A stretch of DNA of 64,000 nt from Stappia taiwanensis (lineage in GTDB: Bacteria > Pseudomonadota > Alphaproteobacteria > Rhizobiales > Stappiaceae), in contig NZ_BMCR01000001.1 of NCBI RefSeq assembly GCF_014635285.1, positions 744,001-808,000 of the forward strand, read 5' to 3'. The notes below the pieces were generated by a model. It was not told the origin of the DNA, did no database searches, and saw nothing but the letters and a program-made list of their open reading frames with translations. Shown in pieces: positions 1 through 12,281 of this stretch. The position numbers were made by a program, and so were the translations under genes. Position 1 is the first letter of the stretch; every line of letters starts with the position of its first letter.

Positions 1-5
1 CAGGC

Positions 6-710
6 ATGAAACCCGAACACGCAGAGACTGCCCGCCAATCCCTCCTGCTGGCAAGCGCGCCCGCTCAGGCCCAGGAAGCGTTGCTGGCCGGCGCCCATAC
101 CCGCGTGTTCGAACGGGGTGCCACCATCTTCCTGCAAGGGGAACGCGCCAACGCGATCTACATCGTCGTCGAGGGCTGGGTGAAGCTGTTCCGCATCGCC
201 CCCAACGGCACCGAGGCGGTGGTCGGCGTGTTCACCAAGGGCCGCAGCTTCGGCGAGGCCGTCGCCTTCCGCCACGATGTCTATCCGGTCGGCGCGGAAG
301 CGGTCACCGATTGCACCTTGCTGCGGATCGAGGCGGATGCCTTCCTGCGGATGATCACCGAGTCTCCCGAAGTGGCCGTCTCGATCCTGTCGGCAACCTT
401 CGTCCATCTGCACAGCCTGGTCGGCCAGGTGGAACAGCTCAAGGCCCAGACCGGCGCCCAGCGGGTCGCCGAGTTCCTGCTGGAACTGTGCGACCGCGAC
501 GATGGCTCCTGCACCGTGCTTCTGCCCTACGACAAGGCGCTGATCGCCGGGCGCCTGGGGCTGAAGCCGGAGAGCCTGTCGCGCGCCTTCGCCAAGCTGC
601 GCGACCATGGCGTCACCATCCGCCAGTATTATGCCGAGATCGCCGATGTCGCCGCCTTGCGCGACTATGCTGAGGAAGACACCGCTCTGGCCTGGAACCG
701 TGGACAATGA
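6..710 (+). CDS. dnr: Crp/Fnr-family regulator, Dnr/NnrR-like
   Basis: Transcription factor of 234 aa, predicted to switch on denitrification genes in response to NO or low oxygen. Residues about 30-125 form a cyclic-nucleotide-binding-like sensory fold (FLQGE, VVEGWVKLFR and SFGEA motifs). They are followed by a long dimer helix and a C-terminal winged HTH at about 175-205. The recognition helix carries ESLSR, matching the E-x2-S-R signature that reads TTGA half-sites in Fnr-type boxes. There is no N-terminal cysteine cluster of the Fnr type, so a direct Fe-S oxygen sensor is unlikely; Dnr/NnrR members sense NO, probably through haem. The start lies only 5 bases inside the window, so an upstream start and the promoter cannot be judged. 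The stop overlaps the next gene in an ATGA, implying translational coupling. Family assignment is firm; the choice of Dnr over another subfamily is inferred from context. Confidence 0.85.
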   Translation: MKPEHAETARQSLLLASAPAQAQEALLAGAHTRVFERGATIFLQGERANAIYIVVEGWVKLFRIAPNGTEAVVGVFTKGRSFGEAVAFRHDVYPVGAEAVTDCTLLRIEADAFLRMITESPEVAVSILSATFVHLHSLVGQVEQLKAQTGAQRVAEFLLELCDRDDGSCTVLLPYDKALIAGRLGLKPESLSRAFAKLRDHGVTIRQYYAEIADVAALRDYAEEDTALAWNRGQ

Positions 711-1294
711 CGCAAGATCCCACCCGCCTTGACGCCGCCCTTGCCGCCATCGACGCGGCCAATGCCGCCGACCCGACGCTGGAAGACGGCCGCCCGGCCG
801 CCCTTGTCTATGGCGAGCGCATGAGCGCGGAGCTGGAGCGGCTGTTTCCGCAAGCCTCGGAAGTGCTGCGCATCGCCGCCCGGGGCCAGCATGTGGAGCG
901 CTGGACCCTTTCCCGTGACAGCTATCCGCAAGGCCGGCCCGGCTACCTCGCCTGGCGCAAGGAACAGGGACGGCGCCATGCCGAACGGGTCGCCGGCATC
1001 ATGGCCGATGCCGGTTATGGCGAGGAGGAGATTGCCCGCAGCGGCCGGATGCTGCGCAAGGAAGGCATCAAGCGCGACCCGGAAGTGCAGCAGCTTGAAG
1101 ACGTGATCTGCTTCGTCTTCCTGCGCTGGTACTTCTCCCCCTTCGCCGACGGGCGCGACCCGGAGGAGCTCCTGCGGATCGTCACCCGCACCGCGCGCAA
1201 GATGTCCGACGAGGGCCGGGCGCGGGTGCTGGCGGAATTTGACCTGCCGGAGCCCTTCGCCGCGGCCTTCCGCCCGGAGGCGGAAACGCTCTAG
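707..1294 (+). CDS. DUF4202 domain protein
   Basis: A soluble protein of 195 aa matching the DUF4202 family from memory of its conserved blocks: an N-terminal DP-x-R-LD-x-ALAAID segment, YG-x-RM, then RGQHVERW with a YP-x-GRPGYL-x-WR stretch at about 60-85. The conserved His and Arg residues look like a possible metal or phosphate site, but no activity is established. Its ATG overlaps the stop of the Dnr-like regulator by four bases, so the two are almost certainly co-translated. DUF4202 genes are often found near nitrogen-metabolism genes, which fits this place, but function is unknown. It is convergent with the following hydrolase, with about 50 bp between the stops. Confidence 0.8.
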   Translation: MTQDPTRLDAALAAIDAANAADPTLEDGRPAALVYGERMSAELERLFPQASEVLRIAARGQHVERWTLSRDSYPQGRPGYLAWRKEQGRRHAERVAGIMADAGYGEEEIARSGRMLRKEGIKRDPEVQQLEDVICFVFLRWYFSPFADGRDPEELLRIVTRTARKMSDEGRARVLAEFDLPEPFAAAFRPEAETL

Positions 1295-1346
1295 CGGCAG
1301 ACGTGGCCGCCGCTTCGGGCGACGCCACATCCGCTACTGACTGGGA

Positions 1347-2432
1347 TCACTCCCCGGTCACACCGCCTGTTCCAAGGAACTTGAAAGGCTTTGCTTCCTT
1401 GAACTGATCATTGGCAACGCCGGAATAGATCTTGGCCTGATTGGGGCCAAGGTCGAGCTTCATCACCTTGCCGGCCTCTGCCGAGAAATCCAGCGTCTTC
1501 AGATCGACCCAGAAGGTATTGGGCGTGAGCGCGGACTCGAAGAAATAGAGCTTGCGCTTCTGATCCGACACGGTGCGCCAGCGCGTCGACGAGATATTCG
1601 GCTGGTCGGGCGTGGAAATGCCATAGGGCACCGAGACATTGCGGATCACGCTGAAGGCGCTTGCGATCGCCTCGACCGGGTCTTCGCTCTTGGGGATCGC
1701 ATTCACATAGAAGGTGGCGCGGGCAAAGCGGTCGGACGCGCGATTTGTCCCCGGCAGCATCACCGTGCCGCCGATCTGCGTCCAGTATTCGCTCAAGACA
1801 AGCTGCTTCTCGAAAGCAGGAGAATTGGTCATCACATCATAGTCGCGGCTGTGATGGATCACCTGCTTGCCGTCGATATATTCGATGATGGCACTGTCGC
1901 CAGTGGCGTCGGACAGGGACAGATGCAAGGTCGCCAGCCGCTCCTCGCCCGGAACCTTGTCCGTCACGATGGTGAAGGGCTCCGAGGCCAGCGCATCGAC
2001 CGCCTCCTGAACCGTCGCGAAATTGTCGAGCACATACTGCGCCCATGCCGCGATCGTCAGGCCCGGCTTTTCGCCGCGCTCCTGCGGATAGGAGGATTCC
2101 ACCAGCCACAGCACATTGGCGACAAGTCCCGCCTCGTTCATGCCATCGGTGGTCGAGATATCGTAGCCCGACGCGATCACGCTTCCATATTTCGATGTCC
2201 ACTGGAGCGAGTTCGGCCCCGCCTCGCCGGAGCGGGCCATGCCCCGCGGGAACACCCAGAGATTGGTCCCGACGTCCACCTTCCAGTCCATGGAGCGCGC
2301 GGTGATCACCTCATCGCCGGCGCCATGATAGACGAAGCGGGTACAGGCATCCGCCACAGAGGAAACAAGCGTGCTGGTCGCCAGAAGCATGGCGGTAAAA
2401 GCAGCGGCATAAGAGCGTTTTTTGAAAATCAC
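1347..2432 (-). CDS. Secreted choloylglycine hydrolase / penicillin V acylase-type Ntn hydrolase
   Basis: A linear-amide C-N hydrolase of about 361 aa. The likely start is a GTG giving an N-terminus VIFKKRSYAAAF, a basic signal peptide; the frame stays open upstream without a credible ribosome site. The signal peptide ends at ..VADA, exactly before CTRF, so signal peptidase cleavage would expose the nucleophilic cysteine as residue 1. Family catalytic positions are visible: that Cys, Arg and Asp in ARSMDW, Asn in MNEAGL and in MTNSPAF, and an Arg in RASDRF. Members cleave penicillin V, bile-salt conjugates or acyl-homoserine lactones in the periplasm; substrate cannot be told from sequence. 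It lies downstream of norF on the same strand, but 164 bp away, so it may be a separate transcript. Confidence 0.8.
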   Translation of the reverse strand: MIFKKRSYAAAFTAMLLATSTLVSSVADACTRFVYHGAGDEVITARSMDWKVDVGTNLWVFPRGMARSGEAGPNSLQWTSKYGSVIASGYDISTTDGMNEAGLVANVLWLVESSYPQERGEKPGLTIAAWAQYVLDNFATVQEAVDALASEPFTIVTDKVPGEERLATLHLSLSDATGDSAIIEYIDGKQVIHHSRDYDVMTNSPAFEKQLVLSEYWTQIGGTVMLPGTNRASDRFARATFYVNAIPKSEDPVEAIASAFSVIRNVSVPYGISTPDQPNISSTRWRTVSDQKRKLYFFESALTPNTFWVDLKTLDFSAEAGKVMKLDLGPNQAKIYSGVANDQFKEAKPFKFLGTGGVTGE

Positions 2433-2596
2433 GGTTCCATTCCAGTCAATTTGATCAGGCAGATAGCCAGGAAGGTCCTGCGCGCATGGCGTGTCTTTGC
2501 ACAGCGGCACATGCACTCCAGCACAGAAGACACGCGAAAGCCACCATGCAAGATTGCTTCCTGCACAGGCGCGCCAATCTCCTGAAAGTGTACCGC

Positions 2597-2875
2597 CTAA
2601 AGCACCGGAATGGTGTAGAGCCCGAGCAGCAAGAGGGCGTAGAGCGCCAGCACGATCTCAAAGCCGCGCCGCCAGAAGGGCGCGGCGGCAAGCCCCAGAT
2701 ACTCTGACAGAATGATGCGCGCTTTCAGCCAGGCCAGCAGCAGGATGGTGGCGCCCGCCCCGGTCGCGGCAAGACCGGCGAAGCTGGTCCGCTCAACGGC
2801 CAGCGCAACGAGCGTGGAGGCAAGGCACAGGCCGATCAGAAGACCCCAGGCGCGCAGGAGCGGATTGCGAAGCAT
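2597..2875 (-). CDS. norF: Nitric oxide reductase accessory protein NorF
   Basis: Small membrane protein of 92 aa with three predicted membrane segments (about residues 7-27, 33-50 and 70-90). Its size and position after norE match NorF, an accessory subunit needed for full NO reductase activity in Paracoccus but of unclear mechanism. The fold resembles the cytochrome oxidase subunit IV family. It follows the norE stop by 3 bp and is the last gene of norCBQDEF. Confidence 0.8.
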   Translation of the reverse strand: MLRNPLLRAWGLLIGLCLASTLVALAVERTSFAGLAATGAGATILLLAWLKARIILSEYLGLAAAPFWRRGFEIVLALYALLLLGLYTIPVL

Positions 2876-2878
2876 GAC

Positions 2879-3439
2879 CTACCTCAACAGATAGATGACG
2901 GGGAACAGCAGCACCCAGACCAGATCGACCATGTGCCAGAAGGCCGCCCCCACCTCGACGCTGCGCGGACTGTCCTTCCAGCCGACAAGGCCGAGAATGA
3001 TCACCCCGGCGAGCACATGCGCGGCGTGGAACCCGGTGAGCAGGTAGTAGAAGGTGAAGAACGGATGGGTTTCGACGCCGATCCCCGCCGCCGCCTTGTC
3101 CGCGTATTCCATCCCCTTGATGACGAGGAACACCAGCCCCAGCACCGATGCCCCCGCCAGCAGGCAGCGGGTGCGCAGGCGCTTGTCCGCCTCGCGCGCC
3201 CGCACCGCCAGCGCGGCCAGAAGACCGGAGGTGACCAGCACCACCGTGTTGAGGCCCGCCGCCGCCCGGTGCAGGTGATCCTGCGCCGCCGCGAAGCCCG
3301 CCGGATCGCCGATCCGCACGGCGAGAAACGCCGCCAGCCCCGCGCCGAACACCAGAAGCTCGGACACGATCAGCACCCACATCATCAGATCGCCCGGCAA
3401 TTGCTCAAGCGGATGCGGTGTCTCGACGGTTTCGCTCAT
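2879..3439 (-). CDS. norE: NorE, cytochrome c oxidase subunit III-like protein
   Basis: Membrane protein of 186 aa with five hydrophobic segments and the subunit III hallmark region FYYLLTGFHAAHVLAG at about 125-140, followed by a FWHMVDLVWVLLFPVIYL C-terminus. It belongs to the haem-copper oxidase subunit III family and is named NorE from its position in the nor operon. Its role is accessory: norE and norF are not strictly required for NO reductase but raise its activity or assembly. The start ATG overlaps the norD stop by 4 bp (ATGA), showing translational coupling. Confidence 0.9.
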   Translation of the reverse strand: MSETVETPHPLEQLPGDLMMWVLIVSELLVFGAGLAAFLAVRIGDPAGFAAAQDHLHRAAAGLNTVVLVTSGLLAALAVRAREADKRLRTRCLLAGASVLGLVFLVIKGMEYADKAAAGIGVETHPFFTFYYLLTGFHAAHVLAGVIILGLVGWKDSPRSVEVGAAFWHMVDLVWVLLFPVIYLLR

Positions 3440-5385
3440 GCTCCCACCAAATGCCGGTAGATGTCGGGCAGGGCGCTCGGCAACCGGTCCGGATGCGGCA
3501 CCAGAGCGTAGCCGCCGCGTCCGAACATGCGCGGGAACCAGGATTTGCCGTCCCGGTCGACCGTGATGCCGAACACCGCATGCCCCGCCCGGCGCGCCTC
3601 GCGCACCGCCATGGCGCTGTCCTCAATGCCGTGCCGCCCCTCGTAATGGTCCAGATCGTTCGGCTTGCCATCGGTGATGACCAGCAGGAGCCGCCGCTTC
3701 TTCGCCTGGCCGGAAAGCTCCGCCGAGGCATGGCGGATCGCCGCCCCGAGCCGGGTGTAGAATCCCGGTTTCAGCCCCGCGATCCGGTCCTCGACCACCG
3801 TGCTCATCGGCTCGCCGAACTCCTTGCAGCCGAACAGATAAACCCGATCCCGCCGCAGCGAGGAAAAGCCGTGAATGGCGAAATCGTCGCCGCAGGCGTC
3901 CAGCCCCCAGGCCATCGCCGTCAACGCTTCCCGTTCGATGTCGATCACCGCGCGGCCGGTCACCGCGCTTTCGGTCGAGCGCGAGACGTCGAGCAGGATC
4001 GATACCGCCAGATTGCGCGCCTGCGGCCGGGTCTGCCGCCAGATCCGGTCCCGGGTCTCGCCCGTCGCCAGGAAATCGGCCCGGGCGCGCACGGCGGCCT
4101 CCATGTCGAGATCGTCGCCATCGAGATGACCGGGGGTGGTCACCCGCCCCGGACGCAGCGCCTCGAACTGGCGCTTCACCGCCTTGATCCGCCGCAGCGC
4201 CTGCGGATCGTTGCGAAACGCCGGCGTTTCGTCGCCCGGCTCCACCGTGCTGGCCAGAACCCGCGCATGGGCCGGCAGATAGGCCTTCGTGCGCACGTCC
4301 CATTCGGGATAGACGTGAACGCCCGACAGGCTCTCCCGGTCGACATCCTCCGGCGCCAGATCGAGATGCAGCTTCAGCCGGGTCGCCGGCGCCTTGGAGA
4401 TCTGGCCGAGACCGATCTCGTCCTGGTCATCCGCCGCCTTTTTCGCCGAATCGACATCGTCATCCTCCACCCGCCGGTTGAGATTGATGAACTCCGCCCA
4501 GCTCAGGATCGCCTCGAACTTGTGCAGGATGAAACTGTCGTTGCGCTCCGCCTGTTCGGATTTGCGCCGCCGCGCCCGGCGGGTGCCGCCCTCGCCTTCC
4601 TCCGGTGGCCCCTCGGTCTCGCGGGTTTCCACCTCCGATGGCGCGGAGCTGCCGGTCTCGCGCAGGTCCGGCCAGATCGGCACCGGGCGCAAGGGGCGAT
4701 AGCCACGCGGCGCGCGAAAGCCCTCCAGATCGTCCGCCCGCACCGCCGCCAGCATCGCCTGCGCCCGATCGGACAGGGCCGCCGGATCGCCGAGCAGATG
4801 GCGCGCGACCGCCTCCACCGCCGCCTCCACCGGCGGCAGGGTGAGCTCCGGCCGCAAGCTGAGATAGGCGGCGCACAGGTCGTCGTAGAGCTGGGCAAAG
4901 CCCGGCGCCTCGGCAAGGGTCGCCGTGGTCATGCGCAGCGCGCTGGCAAGGTGGCTGAGATCCGTGCGCAGCGGATCGCTTTCCGCCTGCCCGGCACCAG
5001 CCTGCGACAGAACGGCGGCAAGCCAGAGGTAGAGGGCGGCATTCGCCTCCCGCGCTGGATAGACGGCAAGGCTCTCCGGCAGACGGACCGCCGCCCCGTC
5101 GAAGCTGGCGCGCGGCGCCCGTTCGGCCGCTGTCCCCAGCCGGCGCAGGAAGGAGAGCCGATGCCGGCTTTCCTCCTCGGCCACCGGCTTCAGCTCGACG
5201 GACGGATTGCCGCCAAGGCCGCGAAAAAGTACCGCCAGCCGTCCGCCGACCTCGGAAAGGTCGACACGGGCTCCCTCATGCGCTTCCGGCGCATCAAGAC
5301 GGCTGGCGAGGGCGTGCCACAGTTTCCCGACGGTTTCCTCGGGCTCCCATGGCTCGATTTCGATCCCGGACACGGCCTGCCTCAC
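3436..5385 (-). CDS. norD: NO reductase activation protein NorD (VWA domain)
   Basis: Cytoplasmic protein of 649 aa with a C-terminal von Willebrand A domain (about 460-640) containing the MIDAS motif LDVSRST and an ITDGKPND strand. The middle is acidic and charged (EEGEGGTRRARRRK, VEDDDVDSAKKAADDQDE). NorD pairs with the MoxR ATPase NorQ to insert the non-haem iron FeB into NorB, acting as the adaptor that contacts the reductase. It overlaps norE by ATGA at its 3' end and norQ by 4 bp at its 5' end. Length is normal for NorD. A 657-aa open frame on the opposite strand is only a GC-bias shadow. Confidence 0.93.
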   Translation of the reverse strand: MRQAVSGIEIEPWEPEETVGKLWHALASRLDAPEAHEGARVDLSEVGGRLAVLFRGLGGNPSVELKPVAEEESRHRLSFLRRLGTAAERAPRASFDGAAVRLPESLAVYPAREANAALYLWLAAVLSQAGAGQAESDPLRTDLSHLASALRMTTATLAEAPGFAQLYDDLCAAYLSLRPELTLPPVEAAVEAVARHLLGDPAALSDRAQAMLAAVRADDLEGFRAPRGYRPLRPVPIWPDLRETGSSAPSEVETRETEGPPEEGEGGTRRARRRKSEQAERNDSFILHKFEAILSWAEFINLNRRVEDDDVDSAKKAADDQDEIGLGQISKAPATRLKLHLDLAPEDVDRESLSGVHVYPEWDVRTKAYLPAHARVLASTVEPGDETPAFRNDPQALRRIKAVKRQFEALRPGRVTTPGHLDGDDLDMEAAVRARADFLATGETRDRIWRQTRPQARNLAVSILLDVSRSTESAVTGRAVIDIEREALTAMAWGLDACGDDFAIHGFSSLRRDRVYLFGCKEFGEPMSTVVEDRIAGLKPGFYTRLGAAIRHASAELSGQAKKRRLLLVITDGKPNDLDHYEGRHGIEDSAMAVREARRAGHAVFGITVDRDGKSWFPRMFGRGGYALVPHPDRLPSALPDIYRHLVGA

Positions 5386-6188
5386 CCGTAAATGGCCGTG
5401 ACGAGATCGAGGAGCCCGCGTTTCACATCCTCATCGTCGCTGAGCGGCTCGATCATCGCCGCCAGAATCGCGCGCTCCACCGGCATCCCCTGGGCAATCA
5501 GGGTCGCGGCGTAAACAACAAGACGGGTCGAAACCCCCTCTTCCAGATCCTGCCCCTTCAGCGCCCGCAGCTTGCCGGCCAGCCGGACCAGCGGCTTGAC
5601 CTGCTCCTCGGACAACCCGCTTTCGCGCGCCACCACCGGAATCTCGTTGGCCGGGGTCGGGAAGTCGAACTCAAGCCCGACGAACCGCTGCCGGGTCGAC
5701 GGCTTCAGGGTCTTCAGGATGTTCTGGTAACCCGGGTTGTAGGAGGCAACCAGCATGAAGCCGGGCGCCGCGGCCAGTTCCTCGCCGGTCCGGTCGATCG
5801 GCAGGATGCGGCGGTCGTCGGTCAGCGGATGCAGGACCACGGTCACGTCCTTGCGCGCTTCCACCACCTCATCGAGATAGCAGATCGCCCCTTCCCGCAC
5901 CGCGCGCGTCAAGGGGCCATCGACCCAGACGGTCTCCCCGCCCTTGAGCAGATAGCGGCCGATCAGGTCGGCGGCCGACAGATCGTCATGACAGGCGACC
6001 GTGTAGAGCGGCCGGCCGAGACGGGCCGCCATATGGGTGACGAACCGGGTCTTGCCGCAGCCGGTCGGCCCCTTCAGAAGCGCCGGCAACCGGTTGGCAT
6101 GGGCGGCGGCAAACACCTCGCATTCGTCGCCCTGCGGCAGATAGAAGGGGGCCTCCGCCCCCTCCTGCAAGTTGACATGAGCGTTCAT
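5382..6188 (-). CDS. norQ: NorQ, MoxR-type AAA+ ATPase
   Basis: AAA+ ATPase of about 268 aa of the MoxR class. Walker A is GPTGCGKT at about residue 40, Walker B is CYLDEV at about 105, and an arginine-finger region (STRQRFVG) follows. NorQ works with NorD to activate NO reductase by iron insertion. The chosen ATG has GGAG eight bases upstream; a GTG nine bases earlier overlaps the norB stop and is an alternative. It overlaps norD at its end, and sits in the order norC-B-Q-D-E-F. Confidence 0.93.
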   Translation of the reverse strand: MNAHVNLQEGAEAPFYLPQGDECEVFAAAHANRLPALLKGPTGCGKTRFVTHMAARLGRPLYTVACHDDLSAADLIGRYLLKGGETVWVDGPLTRAVREGAICYLDEVVEARKDVTVVLHPLTDDRRILPIDRTGEELAAAPGFMLVASYNPGYQNILKTLKPSTRQRFVGLEFDFPTPANEIPVVARESGLSEEQVKPLVRLAGKLRALKGQDLEEGVSTRLVVYAATLIAQGMPVERAILAAMIEPLSDDEDVKRGLLDLVTAIYG

Positions 6189-6193
6189 GCGCT

Positions 6194-7564
6194 TCACTCC
6201 GCCGCGGCACGGACCGTCGGGCCCGGCTCGATGACTTCACGACCCGGCACCCAAATCGCGTAGAGAAACAGGAACACCCCGATCACCACGGCCACGCCCG
6301 AGCCAAGCCGCATCCAGAAGAAGATGGCGATCTGGTCCTGCACATCCATGAAGGCCTCGCCCACGACCCGCTGCATGTGGGTCTGCACGGTGCCGGCGAA
6401 GGTCAGGGTGAAGGTCATGAACACCATGCCGCCCGACATCAGCCAGAAGGAGGCCATGTTGAGCACCTGGTTGTAGGGATCGCGCCCCTTCAGGATCGGC
6501 ATGGCGTAGGTGAAGATCGCCAGGTTGAGGCACACATAGGCACCAAAGAAGGCCAGGTGACCATGGGCCGCGGTGATCTGCGTGCCGTGGGTGTAGTAGT
6601 TCACCCCGTGCAGCGTGTGCAGGAAGCCCCAGACGCCCGCGCCGAAGAAGGCCAGCGTCGCACAGCCCAGGCTCCACAGCAGCGCCGCCTTGTTCGGGTG
6701 GTCACGCCGCCCTTTCCAGACCATGACGAAGGCAAAGGCCATCATCGCGAAGAAGGGAATGACCTCCAGCGAGGAGAAGATCGAGCCGATCCACTGCCAG
6801 TATCCCGGCGTGCCGATCCAGTAGTAGTGGTGGCCGGTGCCCAGAATGCCGGAGAACAGGGCGGTGGCGACGATCACATAGAGCCACTTTTCCACCACCT
6901 CGCGGTCGACGCCCGTCAGCTTGAGCATCAGATAGGCGAGGATCGAGGCCATGATCAGTTCCCAGACGCCTTCGACCCACAGATGGATGACATACCACCA
7001 GTACTGCTTGTCGAGCGCCAGGTTGGACGGGTTGTAGAAGGCGAACAGGAACAGCAGCGCCAGTCCCCACAGGCCGATAAGCAGGATGTTGGAGATCGCC
7101 GTCTTCTTGCCCTTCAGCACCGTCATGGTGACGTTGTAGAGGAAGATCAGCGCGGCAACGACGATGCCGACCTTGACCCAGCGCGGCTGCTCCAGGAACT
7201 CGCGCCCCTCCTTGCCGAGGAGGAAGTTGCCCTCGAACAGGTTGAACAGATAGGTCACCACCACGCCGGCGGTGCCGATCACCAGGATCGCGAGCTGGAG
7301 ATAGGCCAGCTTCGGCGAGTGAATTTCGCGCTCCGATTCCTCGGGAATGAGGAAATAGGCGGCGCCGAAGAAGCCGGTCAGCAGCCAGACCACCAGGCTG
7401 TTGGTGTGCAGCATGCGGCCGATGTTGAACGGCAGGATTTCAGCAAGGAAGTTCGGCTGGACATAGATATAGCCAAGCACGAGCCCCATGGTCACCTGAA
7501 CGGCGAACAACGCCATCGCGACCGCGAAATACGCATACGCGATCTTTTGTGTTTGGTACTTCAT
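6194..7564 (-). CDS. norB: Nitric oxide reductase catalytic subunit NorB
   Basis: Catalytic subunit of cytochrome c-dependent NO reductase (2 NO to N2O), 456 aa with about 12 membrane helices. Haem and FeB ligands are in the conserved contexts RMLHTNSLVVW (haem b), LWVEGVWE, GTGHHYYWIG (the FeB histidine pair) and HLAFFGAYVCLN. It lacks the long N-terminal extension of quinol-dependent qNor, which fits its partner NorC next door. The start is supported by GGAGAG shortly before the ATG; the open frame extends upstream into norC and was trimmed. The norC stop lies 10 bp upstream. Confidence 0.96.
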   Translation of the reverse strand: MKYQTQKIAYAYFAVAMALFAVQVTMGLVLGYIYVQPNFLAEILPFNIGRMLHTNSLVVWLLTGFFGAAYFLIPEESEREIHSPKLAYLQLAILVIGTAGVVVTYLFNLFEGNFLLGKEGREFLEQPRWVKVGIVVAALIFLYNVTMTVLKGKKTAISNILLIGLWGLALLFLFAFYNPSNLALDKQYWWYVIHLWVEGVWELIMASILAYLMLKLTGVDREVVEKWLYVIVATALFSGILGTGHHYYWIGTPGYWQWIGSIFSSLEVIPFFAMMAFAFVMVWKGRRDHPNKAALLWSLGCATLAFFGAGVWGFLHTLHGVNYYTHGTQITAAHGHLAFFGAYVCLNLAIFTYAMPILKGRDPYNQVLNMASFWLMSGGMVFMTFTLTFAGTVQTHMQRVVGEAFMDVQDQIAIFFWMRLGSGVAVVIGVFLFLYAIWVPGREVIEPGPTVRAAAE

Positions 7565-7574
7565 GGGTCTCTCC

Positions 7575-8027
7575 TCAGCCCGCGTCGTTCGGCGGCCAGT
7601 CCTGCGCGCGGATCCTGTTGGTCCACAGCAGGAAGTCGGCAAGTTGGCGATATTCTTCATCGGTGAGCTTGAAGCTGGGCATCTGGCGACGCCCCTCGAT
7701 GCCGGTCGGCATCGCCTGCATCCAGGACTTGAGCGCCTCATAGGCGCCTTCCGGATCGTCGTTCACCCCCCAGCGGGTCATGACATTGGCAAGCTCGGGC
7801 GCGAAATACGCCCCTTCGCCCAGAATGGTGTGACAGTTAACGCAGCCGTGCTTTTCCCACAGGTGCTTCCCGGCCGCGACATTGTCCGTCAAACCGGCAC
7901 GATCCGTCGAAGTCGTGACGATGTAGTAGTGGCTGTGTATTGATAATCCGATGAAAATGACGATGAAGAACAGTGACCCGCCATAAAATATGTTACGGGC
8001 CATGCTCTTGGTCATGACTTCGCGCAT
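7575..8027 (-). CDS. norC: Nitric oxide reductase cytochrome c subunit NorC
   Basis: Membrane-anchored cytochrome c of 150 aa and electron entry subunit for NorB. An uncleaved N-terminal helix (about residues 10-32) is followed by the haem c site CVNCH at about 63 and a distal Met ligand in RQMPSF. The ATG is preceded by a strong GGAGG; the reading frame stays open to position 8105, but that longer form would begin inside the Nnr box and is not used. It is the first gene of norCBQDEF and has its own Fnr/Nnr-type box 65 bp upstream. Confidence 0.95.
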   Translation of the reverse strand: MREVMTKSMARNIFYGGSLFFIVIFIGLSIHSHYYIVTTSTDRAGLTDNVAAGKHLWEKHGCVNCHTILGEGAYFAPELANVMTRWGVNDDPEGAYEALKSWMQAMPTGIEGRRQMPSFKLTDEEYRQLADFLLWTNRIRAQDWPPNDAG

Positions 8028-8091
8028 TGCGCCCTCCTTCGCGGAGCGGTTGATGGTGCTGGCACATTCGTCGGAGTGCCGGCGCAACTCC

Positions 8092-8105
8092 TTAACGAAA
8101 GTCAA
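8092..8105 (-). promoter_or_regulatory. Nnr-type Fnr-family box upstream of norC
   Basis: The plus strand reads TTAACGAAAGTCAA (TTGACTTTCGTTAA in the norC direction), an Fnr-family site with an asymmetric half, of the type known for Nnr in Paracoccus nir and nor promoters. If it sits near -41.5, the start of transcription would be near 8057. GAATGT at 8069-8064 is then a plausible -10. Confidence 0.8.
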
Positions 8106-8239
8106 CTGCCAGGATTTATCCGCACCTCATCATGCTGCAACGAAACGACGTTGTCTTCTACTTGAAACTGTCCTCTTGCAGAGCTGCGTCATTGGTGGGC
8201 GGGCCGCGAACAGCACGATGAACTCCCGCACCATGCGGA

Positions 8240-12210
<3,971 letters not shown>

Positions 12211-12223
12211 CGGTTTCGCCTTC

Positions 12224-12257
12224 GGGGAGGGCCGCGCCGGCCCTCCCCCTCTTTTTC
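12224..12257 (+). terminator. Rho-independent terminator or attenuator after nirS
   Basis: A perfect 10-bp stem GGGGAGGGCC / GGCCCTCCCC with a 5-nt loop, followed by CTCTTTTT. It would limit transcription into the cofactor genes relative to nirS. Confidence 0.85.
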
Positions 12258-12281
12258 CCTTATCGGACAAGAGAGGCTTCC

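Noticed and set aside
3418-5391. A 657-codon plus-strand open frame over norD
   Set aside because: Antisense to norD, which has VWA MIDAS motifs and correct coupling to norQ and norE; the antisense product has no recognisable domain.
8028-8105. Longer norC beginning at 8105
   Set aside because: It would start with a rare codon inside the Nnr box; the ATG at 8027 has a strong GGAGG.
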